A program made the translations under genes and the position numbers. 47,794 bases of DNA from Nitrosomonas supralitoralis. Its GTDB lineage: Bacteria > Pseudomonadota > Gammaproteobacteria > Burkholderiales > Nitrosomonadaceae. Numbering within the stretch: position 1 is the first letter of the stretch; each line of letters opens with the position of its first letter. The notes beneath the pieces were generated by a model. The model did not search any database. It was not told where the DNA came from and saw nothing but the letters and a program-made list of their open reading frames with translations. The stretch spans positions 1 to 47,794 of the forward strand of contig NZ_PXXU01000026.1 of the NCBI RefSeq assembly GCF_003011925.2. Reading direction: 5' to 3'. Shown one piece after another: positions 24,703-31,676 of this stretch.

Positions 24703-24718
24703 TGGGATGTTAGAAGGG

Positions 24719-25708
24719 TTAGATCAACCAGTCACGGTCGTCATTTGGGATAATCAATGAGTAGCGGTCATCCTCTGGGAGAAATCTGATAAAAGTGCGA
24801 TAAATGAGCTTTGTAGTTTCATCTTTATCGAATGCTTTGCTTGGGGAAAAGCGCTGGGATTCAGAACCACAAGCAGTCTTGATTGCCTCTTTGTCCATCT
24901 CATGGTCACGATCATCAATTAAAGCAGATAAAATGCGCTGCTGCATGGGCTCTAGGAGATACTCACGGCCGTCGATATAGACTTTTCCTTTGTTTCTTAC
25001 ATAACGTAATGTGGTACCCGGCGTTGCCTCATCCAATATTTGTGCACCGGGAGCGCTCTGTCGATCAGGATAAAACTCAAAAGATCTCGATCCAATCTGC
25101 CCGACCGTGAATAGCGGACGGACATCGAATTCAGTCAAGGCAGAGCCAACTGGTAGCGGCACTTCGCCGCTGGTCAGAATGAGGCAGGATTTCTGAGTTT
25201 TTTCGAGGATGATCTGATCGCGTAACCGATTCGCAATTTCAGGTCGATACAGGCAGCGAGCAAAATACCAGGTCAGCATCTTGCCACGTTTTTCCTCGGT
25301 GGTGCCCAGTCGCCAAACAAGATCAGGCTCGATTTGTTTCAGACCATTGATCGATAGGTTTAGTCCATTGAGCAGTAGATGTATGAATTTTTGCAATGGT
25401 ACTTTGTGAGTTTCACGATGATATCGAGGTGCTTCGAAATCCTCACATTCCGGACATAGCAGCAAAATCTGGTCTGCTGATGTTTCTCGCACGACGCGTG
25501 CGGTTTCGATTCTGCATTCCGGACAAGTGATCCACTCATGTGGATTGCCGGACACGAGAATGCGTTCTTTGAGTAAAAGCTCAGCAGCACTTTTCTGCTC
25601 GCCTTCTCGTAACGCAGTTCCATTGATCTCAGCTTTATTGCGTTCAAGTAGTCGACAAAGCAGTGTCGTGGCATTGATTTGTTCTTGGCTCATCTTGTCT
25701 TGGCTCAT
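24719..25708 (-). CDS. Unrecognised zinc-ribbon protein with C-terminal winged helix
   Basis: 329 residues from the ATG at 25708 (a second ATG at 25693 would remove 5). Visible parts are a helical N-terminus, a zinc ribbon with ITCPEC and LLLCPEC (four Cys, roughly 55-85), a helical middle (KMLTWYFARCLYRPEIANRL RDQI) and a strand-rich part. The C-terminus is winged-helix-like (YIDGREYLLEPMQQRILSAL, then TTKLIYRTFIRFLP), similar to response-regulator DNA-binding domains. It overlaps the 433-residue gene by 65 bp and ends at a strong terminator. No known family is recognised. With its neighbours it forms a damage-controlled unit (inference from the LexA-like gene). Confidence 0.8.
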   Translation of the reverse strand: MSQDKMSQEQINATTLLCRLLERNKAEINGTALREGEQKSAAELLLKERILVSGNPHEWITCPECRIETARVVRETSADQILLLCPECEDFEAPRYHRETHKVPLQKFIHLLLNGLNLSINGLKQIEPDLVWRLGTTEEKRGKMLTWYFARCLYRPEIANRLRDQIILEKTQKSCLILTSGEVPLPVGSALTEFDVRPLFTVGQIGSRSFEFYPDRQSAPGAQILDEATPGTTLRYVRNKGKVYIDGREYLLEPMQQRILSALIDDRDHEMDKEAIKTACGSESQRFSPSKAFDKDETTKLIYRTFIRFLPEDDRYSLIIPNDDRDWLI

Positions 25709-26945
25709 TAACCTGGTCTTCCGCCTCAATCACATTCAAGGCGCGCAGTACCGCATGTGCAATGGGTTGATTGCGTGCAGACAGATTTTTGATGGTCGAG
25801 GAACCTGAAGAATAAAGATCAAAGCTGAAGTGCTGAGATTTATTTTCTGCAGTCGCAGCTAAGTACACGATGATGCTGGCTCCCTCCATATGGTATTCTG
25901 TCTCGAAAGCGTATTCGACCTTGAGAGACTGCAGCGCGATGCGAATTGCATCATCTTGATTCTTGTCAGCGGAGGCCTCGATCTGGAAGCTGATACCGGT
26001 GCTTCTTACTGGAGTAAAGCGCGCACGACGCAGCCGTACTTTTTCCACACCATAGACCGACCAATCTTCGAATGGCTCTATCATTCCATCACGCAATGCA
26101 TTGAGTTGGTAACGTTTCTTCTCGATCTCTTCTGGGACGATTTGCCTATCAACCACATGTTTGCCGAATAGTTCGAGCACGGTGGTGTGATTCTTTGCAC
26201 CTCCTTTGACGACGGTTTCGACAATACCTGAATGCTGGTGATAAACCAGAGCCGTTTCCAAGGCAATGCGGGTGGTGATGCGCTTGAACTGATTGTCAGC
26301 GAAGTGAGCCATGGCCGTCACCGGGCCTTCCACATAGATGGTGAGCTGGATGCTGCTATCCATGCCGCGTTCACTAAGCTCGATGTGAGTGCTTTCACCG
26401 GCTCCCTCTTTCTTGTAAAGCTTGGCTACTTCAAGGCAGAAGGATTCCAATTTTTCACGATCACGGCATGGACTGAGTCCTGCTTGTATGCGGTGCTTTT
26501 TCCAATACTTGCCATTGGCTTTCGCCTGAAAAGCGAGGTGTAATTCGGCATCACGGAAGACCTTGTCCCTGAACGTTAACATCCATATGGATTTCTCACG
26601 ATCATCACGCGTGGCAAAGGCGTCTTCAACCATTGCATCACCCTGGCAGGCTAGTTGAAACTCTTTGATCGCAAGCTCATTTGACATCATGTAAGCGCGG
26701 CGCAGATCGTCATGCCACAGTGAGATATTGTGCTTGATTGCTTCGCGCTTACTTACTTCCAGCCTGGAACTTTGCAAAGAATTATCGAGAGCTTCAACTG
26801 CATCGATTACAATCGACGGTAGTGTATCCAGAGATTGTCCCCAATCGATATTCAGGCTGGCATTAAGCACATGCGCTTCAGTAAATTCGCGCAATGTCGG
26901 CATGGAAATGTGTCGCAGGAAATGCCCCGGGTTGAAGACTTTCAT
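25644..26945 (-). CDS. Unrecognised 433-residue protein co-transcribed with LexA-like repressor
   Basis: It opens MKVFNPGHFLRHISMPTLRE, followed by a helical region (about 50-180) and a mixed alpha/beta region (about 180-400) with YVEGPVTAMAHFADNQFKRI TTRIALE, KGGAKNHTTVLELFGKHVVD and RFTPVRSTGISFQIEASADK. The last 20 residues are charged and look disordered. No catalytic motif, membrane segment or Cys cluster is seen. It follows the LexA-like gene after 8 bp with an AAGGAG ribosome binding site. From memory, proteins of this type recur next to S24 peptidase genes in proteobacterial prophages; none has an assigned function that I know. Confidence 0.82.
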   Translation of the reverse strand: MKVFNPGHFLRHISMPTLREFTEAHVLNASLNIDWGQSLDTLPSIVIDAVEALDNSLQSSRLEVSKREAIKHNISLWHDDLRRAYMMSNELAIKEFQLACQGDAMVEDAFATRDDREKSIWMLTFRDKVFRDAELHLAFQAKANGKYWKKHRIQAGLSPCRDREKLESFCLEVAKLYKKEGAGESTHIELSERGMDSSIQLTIYVEGPVTAMAHFADNQFKRITTRIALETALVYHQHSGIVETVVKGGAKNHTTVLELFGKHVVDRQIVPEEIEKKRYQLNALRDGMIEPFEDWSVYGVEKVRLRRARFTPVRSTGISFQIEASADKNQDDAIRIALQSLKVEYAFETEYHMEGASIIVYLAATAENKSQHFSFDLYSSGSSTIKNLSARNQPIAHAVLRALNVIEAEDQVNEPRQDEPRTNQCHDTALSTT

Positions 26946-26953
26946 TTCTCTCC

Positions 26954-27553
26954 TTATGGATATTTGCGCACGAGGCCGACCACGATCCCAAATATTTCCA
27001 GTTTTCCTTGCGGTCGGATGATGAGATAGTGTGGATTAGCTGGAATGAGATGGAATCCCACTTTGTCATGTCCCAGTGTTTTAAGGGTGAATTCGTCATC
27101 AATGATAGCAACCACCAACTCACCTGGATCGGCATGTGAGCGCCGCTCGACAACGGCTAAATCACCGTTGTGTATACCCGCATTGATCATCGAATCGCCC
27201 TTGACCCGAACTAAAACGGTCTGCGATGGGTTTTTGATCAGGAAACGATCCAGTATTACTTTTTCACAAGGTTCATCCGCCACCGAGGCTGGAGTGCCTG
27301 CCGATACGGGGTGATTTGCGATGGCGCGCTCAAAAAAAAGGTCACTTGGAGCCCAATCACCATCGGGTGTGCGTTCCAACATGCCAGCAGCCTCTAGCCG
27401 TTCCAGCACTTTTTTGATGGCCGATTTGGAAGCAAACCCCAGTATTTCCATGAGACGAGAGTAAGAGGGGATGACCCTGTGCCCGGCGTAATAGGCTTGT
27501 AGCTTAGCCAGATATTCATGGTCTTTGGTGGGGCTGGGGTCATTTTTTTTCAT
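26954..27553 (-). CDS. LexA-like self-cleaving repressor (S24 peptidase)
   Basis: 199 residues from the ATG at 27553. The N-terminal domain (about 10-65) is a winged helix of the LexA kind (KLQAYYAGHRVIPSYSRLME ILGFASKSAIKKVLERLEAA GML). The C-terminal protease has cleavage site Ala85-Gly86 (VSAGTP), nucleophile Ser121 (KGDSMINAG) and general base Lys158 (EFTLKTLG), all present. RecA filaments formed after DNA damage should trigger self-cleavage and derepress the genes it controls. Its likely operator AGAAC-GAAT-GTTCT lies 14 bp upstream of the ATG. It heads the three-gene minus-strand cassette and faces the recombinase operon across a 184-bp gap. Confidence 0.93.
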   Translation of the reverse strand: MKKNDPSPTKDHEYLAKLQAYYAGHRVIPSYSRLMEILGFASKSAIKKVLERLEAAGMLERTPDGDWAPSDLFFERAIANHPVSAGTPASVADEPCEKVILDRFLIKNPSQTVLVRVKGDSMINAGIHNGDLAVVERRSHADPGELVVAIIDDEFTLKTLGHDKVGFHLIPANPHYLIIRPQGKLEIFGIVVGLVRKYP

Positions 27554-27567
27554 GAGTGATATTGTAG

Positions 27568-27581
27568 AGAACGAATGTTCT
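27568..27581. promoter_or_regulatory. LexA-box-like operator (AGAAC-N4-GTTCT)
   Basis: A perfect palindrome AGAACGAATGTTCT 14 bp upstream of the LexA-like ATG. GAAC-N4-GTTC is the core of the Gram-positive-type LexA box, not the CTGT-N8-ACAG type usual in beta- and gammaproteobacteria, which suggests the prophage repressor has its own specificity. Confidence 0.65.
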
Positions 27582-27604
27582 TGAGTCAAAAATAATCTTC
27601 CACT

Positions 27605-27619
27605 ACATGAATTTCATGT
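27605..27619. promoter_or_regulatory. Palindrome ACATGAATTTCATGT between divergent operons
   Basis: Seven-bp arms around a central T, 24 bp from the LexA-box-like site and about 120 bp from the recombinase operon start. It may be a second regulator's operator for the divergent plus-strand operon. Confidence 0.45.
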
Positions 27620-27737
27620 TGTTTATGCAATAGCCATCATCTATTCGCAAGTACCCGAAATTTCCTCATGGCGCAGCTTGATCTCTATACGGATAATTCC
27701 ACCATCGAATAAGTTGGAAAATCGAGAAGTGATACCG

Positions 27738-27956
27738 ATGATGGATGTGAACAAGACCCCACCCGAAAAAATGACCACGGAGCAGCGCAGACAGGAGATA
27801 GCGTCGTTACTGGCAAATGGACTGATCCGTTTGCGCAACGCATATTCTCTACCGTCACCGAAAGACTTGCCAGAGAGCGAGTTTGAGCTTGACTCTTCTG
27901 GCCATCGAAGCGTTCATTCCAACCCCGTCAACAAAACAAAAACGGAGTCAAAATGA
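27738..27956 (+). CDS. Small protein heading the recombinase operon
   Basis: 72 residues from the ATG at 27738 (MMDVNKTPPEKMTTEQRRQE IASLLANGLIRLRNAYSLPS; a second ATG at 27741). A short helical core (EQRRQEIASLLANGLIRLRN) is followed by a polar tail. It overlaps the DUF2924 gene by 4 bp. Short proteins of this type with the same helical core commonly precede DUF2924 and serine recombinase genes. They may be recombination directionality or accessory factors, but no function is established. Confidence 0.7.
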   Translation: MMDVNKTPPEKMTTEQRRQEIASLLANGLIRLRNAYSLPSPKDLPESEFELDSSGHRSVHSNPVNKTKTESK

Positions 27957-28447
27957 ACACACGCAACACCCAATATACTTTTCCACCATCGGTGGTCTCA
28001 CAAATTGCCCAATTACCTGAATTACCGATGACCGAAATCAAGGTGCTTTGGAAACGATTATTCGGTACCGATACGCCAAATCACAACCGCCAGTTTCTGG
28101 AGCGCCGCCTTGCACACAAACTGCAACTCATAGAATTCCGCAAAACCGATCGTAATCTGCTAGAAAGTAACGAGCGGCGTATCAAAACATTGATTGAAAA
28201 AGGCAAGCTGCGCAGTCGTGAAAAGGATTATCGCCCCTTGGCAGGTAGCGTATTGATCCGGGACTATCAGGATGTCGAGCATCGTGTTGTGGTGGAAGCA
28301 AACGGCCAATATGAATATGAAAGTAGGCGTTATGCGAGTCTGTCCGCAATTGCGCGCGAGATTACCGGCACGCGCTGGTCTGGACCGCTTTTCTTTGGGT
28401 TGAAAGCGCCAGTGAAAACCAAAGTTAAGAAAGGAGCAAAGCGATGA
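27953..28447 (+). CDS. DUF2924 protein
   Basis: 164 residues. The motif ELPMTEIKVLWKRLFGTDTP NHNRQFLERRLAHKLQ and the C-terminal RYASLSAIAREITGTRWSGP LFFGL define DUF2924, whose C-terminal part looks like a small DNA-binding (RAMA-like) domain. It overlaps the recombinase gene by 4 bp (ATGA). The constant pairing with serine recombinases in phages and islands suggests an accessory role in site choice or integration; this is inference from gene neighbourhood. Confidence 0.9.
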   Translation: MNTRNTQYTFPPSVVSQIAQLPELPMTEIKVLWKRLFGTDTPNHNRQFLERRLAHKLQLIEFRKTDRNLLESNERRIKTLIEKGKLRSREKDYRPLAGSVLIRDYQDVEHRVVVEANGQYEYESRRYASLSAIAREITGTRWSGPLFFGLKAPVKTKVKKGAKR

Positions 28448-29799
28448 GCGAAGGCTTGAAGAATCGCATGCGCTGTGCTGTTTATACGCGAAAATCCACC
28501 GATGAAGGATTGGACCAAGAATACAATTCCATCGATGCACAACGGGATGCGGGTCATGCATTTATTGCCAGTCAGCGTGCCGAAGGTTGGGTGGCGGTGG
28601 CTGACGATTATGATGATCCGGCGTTTTCCGGCGGAAATATGGAGCGACCGGGGCTTAAGCGACTAATGACCGACATTGAGACCGGCAAGATCGACGTGAT
28701 CGTAATCTACAAGATCGATCGTTTGACCCGCAGTCTTGCTGACTTCTCCAAAATGGTCGAAGTGTTTGAGCACCACAATGTGTCGTTCGTATCGGTCACG
28801 CAGCAATTTAATACGACTACCAGTATGGGGCGGCTGATGCTCAACATTCTGCTATCTTTCGCCCAGTTCGAGCGCGAAGTCACTGGGGAGCGCATCCGTG
28901 ACAAAATCACTGCCAGCAAGAAGAAAGGGCTATGGATGGGTGGTATTCCGCCGCTGGGCTATGATGTTGATAACCGGAGACTGGTGCCCAATGCCAAGGA
29001 AGCCAAGATTGTCCAACATATCTTTCAGCGCTTTGTCGAATTGGGCTCCGGCACTATGCTGGTCAAGGAACTGAAACTAGATGGTGTGACTTCCAAATCC
29101 TGGGTCACGCAGGGTGGCAAAGTCCGTGAAGGCAAGCCCATCGACAAGAGTTTGATCTACAAACTTCTCAACAATCGCACCTATCTTGGTGAACTACGCC
29201 ACAAAGAGCAGTGGTATCCGGCTGAGCATGTGCCTATCATTGATCCTGAGTTGTGGAACAAGGTACAGGGAATCCTGGCTAGCAACGGACGGGTGCGTGG
29301 CAATGCCACTCGGGCAACGGTACCGTACCTGCTCAAGGGCATCGTATTTGGAAACGATGGACGTGCGCTGTCACCCTGGTTCACCACCAAGAAGAATGGG
29401 CGCCGCTATAGATACTACATTCCGCAGCGCGATGCCAAGGAACACGCGGGAGCATCGGGGTTGCCACGTTTGCCAGCCGCAGAACTGGAATCGGCCGTGC
29501 TCGAACAGTTGCGGACTATCCTGCGTTCTCCGGATTTGCTCAAAGAAATGCTTCCATGTGCGCTCGAATTGGATCCTGGATTGGATGAAGCCAAGATCAC
29601 TGTAGCCATGACGCGGCTGGATGTGATTTGGGATCAGCTGTTTCCGGCGGAACAGAGTCGGATCGTCAGACTGCTGGTGGAGAAAGTGATCGTGTCAGTG
29701 AGCGATCTCGAAGTAAGGCTGCGCGCCAACGGAATCAAAAGTCTAGCGCTGGAACTGCGCCCGGAACAAGATAAACAGAAGGAAGAGGCGCTGGTATGA
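28444..29799 (+). CDS. Large serine recombinase (phage integrase type)
   Basis: 451 residues. The resolvase catalytic domain has VYTRKSTDEG with nucleophile Ser18 and the IDAQRDAG, DDYDDPAFSGGNMERPGLKR and IYKIDRLTRSLADF motifs. The long helix (LMLNILLSFAQFEREVTGER IRDKI) leads into the recombinase DNA-binding domain (YLLKGIVFGNDGRALSPW). It cuts both strands and joins attachment sites, integrating or excising the prophage. The zinc-ribbon region, which usually has CxxC pairs, shows none here (GIVFGNDGR), and the protein is shorter than phiC31-type integrases. No att pair was identified around it. Confidence 0.93.
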   Translation: MSEGLKNRMRCAVYTRKSTDEGLDQEYNSIDAQRDAGHAFIASQRAEGWVAVADDYDDPAFSGGNMERPGLKRLMTDIETGKIDVIVIYKIDRLTRSLADFSKMVEVFEHHNVSFVSVTQQFNTTTSMGRLMLNILLSFAQFEREVTGERIRDKITASKKKGLWMGGIPPLGYDVDNRRLVPNAKEAKIVQHIFQRFVELGSGTMLVKELKLDGVTSKSWVTQGGKVREGKPIDKSLIYKLLNNRTYLGELRHKEQWYPAEHVPIIDPELWNKVQGILASNGRVRGNATRATVPYLLKGIVFGNDGRALSPWFTTKKNGRRYRYYIPQRDAKEHAGASGLPRLPAAELESAVLEQLRTILRSPDLLKEMLPCALELDPGLDEAKITVAMTRLDVIWDQLFPAEQSRIVRLLVEKVIVSVSDLEVRLRANGIKSLALELRPEQDKQKEEALV

Positions 29800-30239
29800 G
29801 TGGGACTCGCATTCACAGAACGGGTACACCAAATGTCATTCCATCTAGTGACGGTAAGCTGACTCTGTCTATTCCACTTCAGATCAAACGCCGCAGCGGG
29901 AGAAAATTGGTTACGTTACCGAATGGAGAGATCGCCAAACCCAGGCCTTGGGATGTAGCCGCTACACCTTTGCAACTGGCATTGGCTAGAGGGCATCGTT
30001 GGCTAGCCATGCTGGAATCGGGTGAGGCCAAATCCCTTAAAGAGATTGCTGCTCGCGAGAGCGTTGATAACAGTTATGTAAGCCGGATGGTCAATTTGAC
30101 CACGCTTGCACCTGAAATTGTTGCTGCCATTCTGGATGATACTTTGCCCGATCACATTATCTTGTTCGATCTGGCGGTTGATCCGCCGGCGTTGTGGGAG
30201 GAGCAGAGAGAGAGGATCAAGAGTGCTTCATCTACGTGA
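29796..30239 (+). CDS. KorB/ParB-like helix-turn-helix protein of the recombinase operon
   Basis: 147 residues. The central HTH is of ParB/KorB type (LARGHRWLAMLESGEAKSLK EIAARESVDNSYVSRMVNLT TLAPEIVAAILDD) and is followed by a helical C-terminus (HIILFDLAVDPPALWEEQRE RIK). The N-terminus is basic. It overlaps the recombinase gene by 4 bp and ends convergently, overlapping the HD gene by 12 bp. It is likely a DNA-binding partner of the recombinase or a regulator of the operon; similar genes commonly follow such recombinases. It is the last recognisable prophage gene on this side. Confidence 0.8.
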   Translation: MSGTRIHRTGTPNVIPSSDGKLTLSIPLQIKRRSGRKLVTLPNGEIAKPRPWDVAATPLQLALARGHRWLAMLESGEAKSLKEIAARESVDNSYVSRMVNLTTLAPEIVAAILDDTLPDHIILFDLAVDPPALWEEQRERIKSASST

Positions 30240-31022
30240 ATTCTTGCGATTTCCCTGAGTAATAACCGAAATTGGCAGCGAAGCAGCTTCTCTTTTTACT
30301 AGACTTGCGAAACGGTTTGCCTGATTCCCGACAACTTTCAATAAACGGCTTGGTGAATCTTTACCAAAGCGTTCAATATTTTTCATGCCATCTGCAATAC
30401 TGTAAGCACCAGAAGGAATAAAACCGAGGCTCAAGTAATTTGTAAGCACAAATCTGGTTCTATCTTTGAATTCTGCCAAGACTGTTTCTCGGCCATACAT
30501 TTTGCCCTCTTCCATGAGCTTGAAGCTATCGATGACAAAGTCCTTATAAGGCCCAAAGATGTGGGAAAGGTCAGCTGTGCGCACAGCTTTAGCTGTGTTA
30601 CCAAGTTCTTCATCTATATCTTCTGGCAACTGTTCACCCATCTTTGTAAACATTATGCATGTTTGAACACCTCGGATATACGATTCTTCAAGCCCGTAAT
30701 TTTGCAAGAGAATATCCATTATATGGGTTGAATACCCCTCTTTACTACCATGCTTTTTCCAGATATCTGGCGTTATGAGGTCATGTGGGAAACCGGCGTC
30801 ATGGCCCATGTAAGCAACCTTGGCGATGAAGGAGTTAATTGGGTTGCCTTTTGCCTTTTCTTGCTCGCAAAGATTGTCGATGATGCCAAGACCATGCTCA
30901 ATATGTTCATCCCAATTGTGATAGGGTAAACGCGGTTCATAAAAGGGCTTTAAATCACTCGAGAGTCGCTCCAGAAACCCAGCTTCATCTTGAACTTCTT
31001 CGTTTGACATGACAAATTCCAT
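30228..31022 (-). CDS. HD-domain phosphohydrolase
   Basis: 264 residues. The N-terminal part gives LPYHNWDEHIEHGLGIIDNL (metal-binding His) and KVAYMGHDAGFPHDL (the HD pair, about 75), then a C-terminal Asp in AVRTADLSHIF. Together these are the H...HD...D ligands of a metal-dependent HD hydrolase; substrates range from nucleotides to signalling molecules. The start is ATG 31022 or 31010 (MSNEEV). Its end is crossed by the last prophage gene by 12 bp, so this may be a host gene at the integration boundary or cargo. Substrate not predictable. Confidence 0.85.
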   Translation of the reverse strand: MEFVMSNEEVQDEAGFLERLSSDLKPFYEPRLPYHNWDEHIEHGLGIIDNLCEQEKAKGNPINSFIAKVAYMGHDAGFPHDLITPDIWKKHGSKEGYSTHIMDILLQNYGLEESYIRGVQTCIMFTKMGEQLPEDIDEELGNTAKAVRTADLSHIFGPYKDFVIDSFKLMEEGKMYGRETVLAEFKDRTRFVLTNYLSLGFIPSGAYSIADGMKNIERFGKDSPSRLLKVVGNQANRFASLVKREAASLPISVITQGNRKNSRR

Positions 31023-31134
31023 AGGATTTGATTATATTCTCGCGTAGTCTCATAATAAAAAGTAATACCGAATGTTAAAAACGTGCTATTTGCCTCATTA
31101 CCGAGATAATCCTGAAAATAAAAAAGATGTTACG

Positions 31135-31437
31135 TTAATTTAGCATCATCTGCGGTTTCAGATTAAATGAATTCAACATTTCGTAGAGAGTTCGCAGTTT
31201 TGACTTGGTATCATCCGTCACATTCTCGCAGTCAATGACTCGCTTATAAGGCGTTTAGCGTGGTACAGCTTGTGATAGCGAGTCCCCATGCACTCCTATA
31301 ATGTATCGAGCAGAAATGATTTGAGTCCGAGTATCCTTGGCCTGGTAATCAATATCGGCGCGGTGATTGCGCAGCTATAGCAGGAGGGCTACCGGTACGA
31401 GGTGAAGATGTCGCGCGGTTTCCACCCTTCGTTCATG
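31135..31437 (-). pseudogene. Degraded ORF with internal stops
   Basis: One minus-strand frame gives coherent protein interrupted by two stops: HLHLVPVALL, stop, LRNHRADIDYQAKDTRTQII SARYIIGVHGDSLSQAVPR, stop, TPYKRVIDCENVTDDTKSKL RTLYEMLNSFNLKPQMMLN, then TAA at 31135. The charged, helical C-terminus looks genuine. Family not recognised. It fills most of the 650-bp stretch 31023-31676 that has no intact gene. Confidence 0.35.
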
Positions 31438-31676
31438 CGCGGCACATGAATTAGTTAGGACGCTACGCTTTCGCAGTTCCTGAAGCAGTTACTCGAGACG
31501 AGCTATAGGCATTGCGCAATCTCAACGATGCAGATTAACCGGGTTTTGCGTTCCATTGCGCCCTAAATCCCATGAACAAGATAGGCTGGCAGAATGTTTC
31601 AACATCCGTTACAGTAACAAATCCTGTAATATCTATCCTATCCTTACTAAAGAATTTGCTGCACGTATGCAAAATC

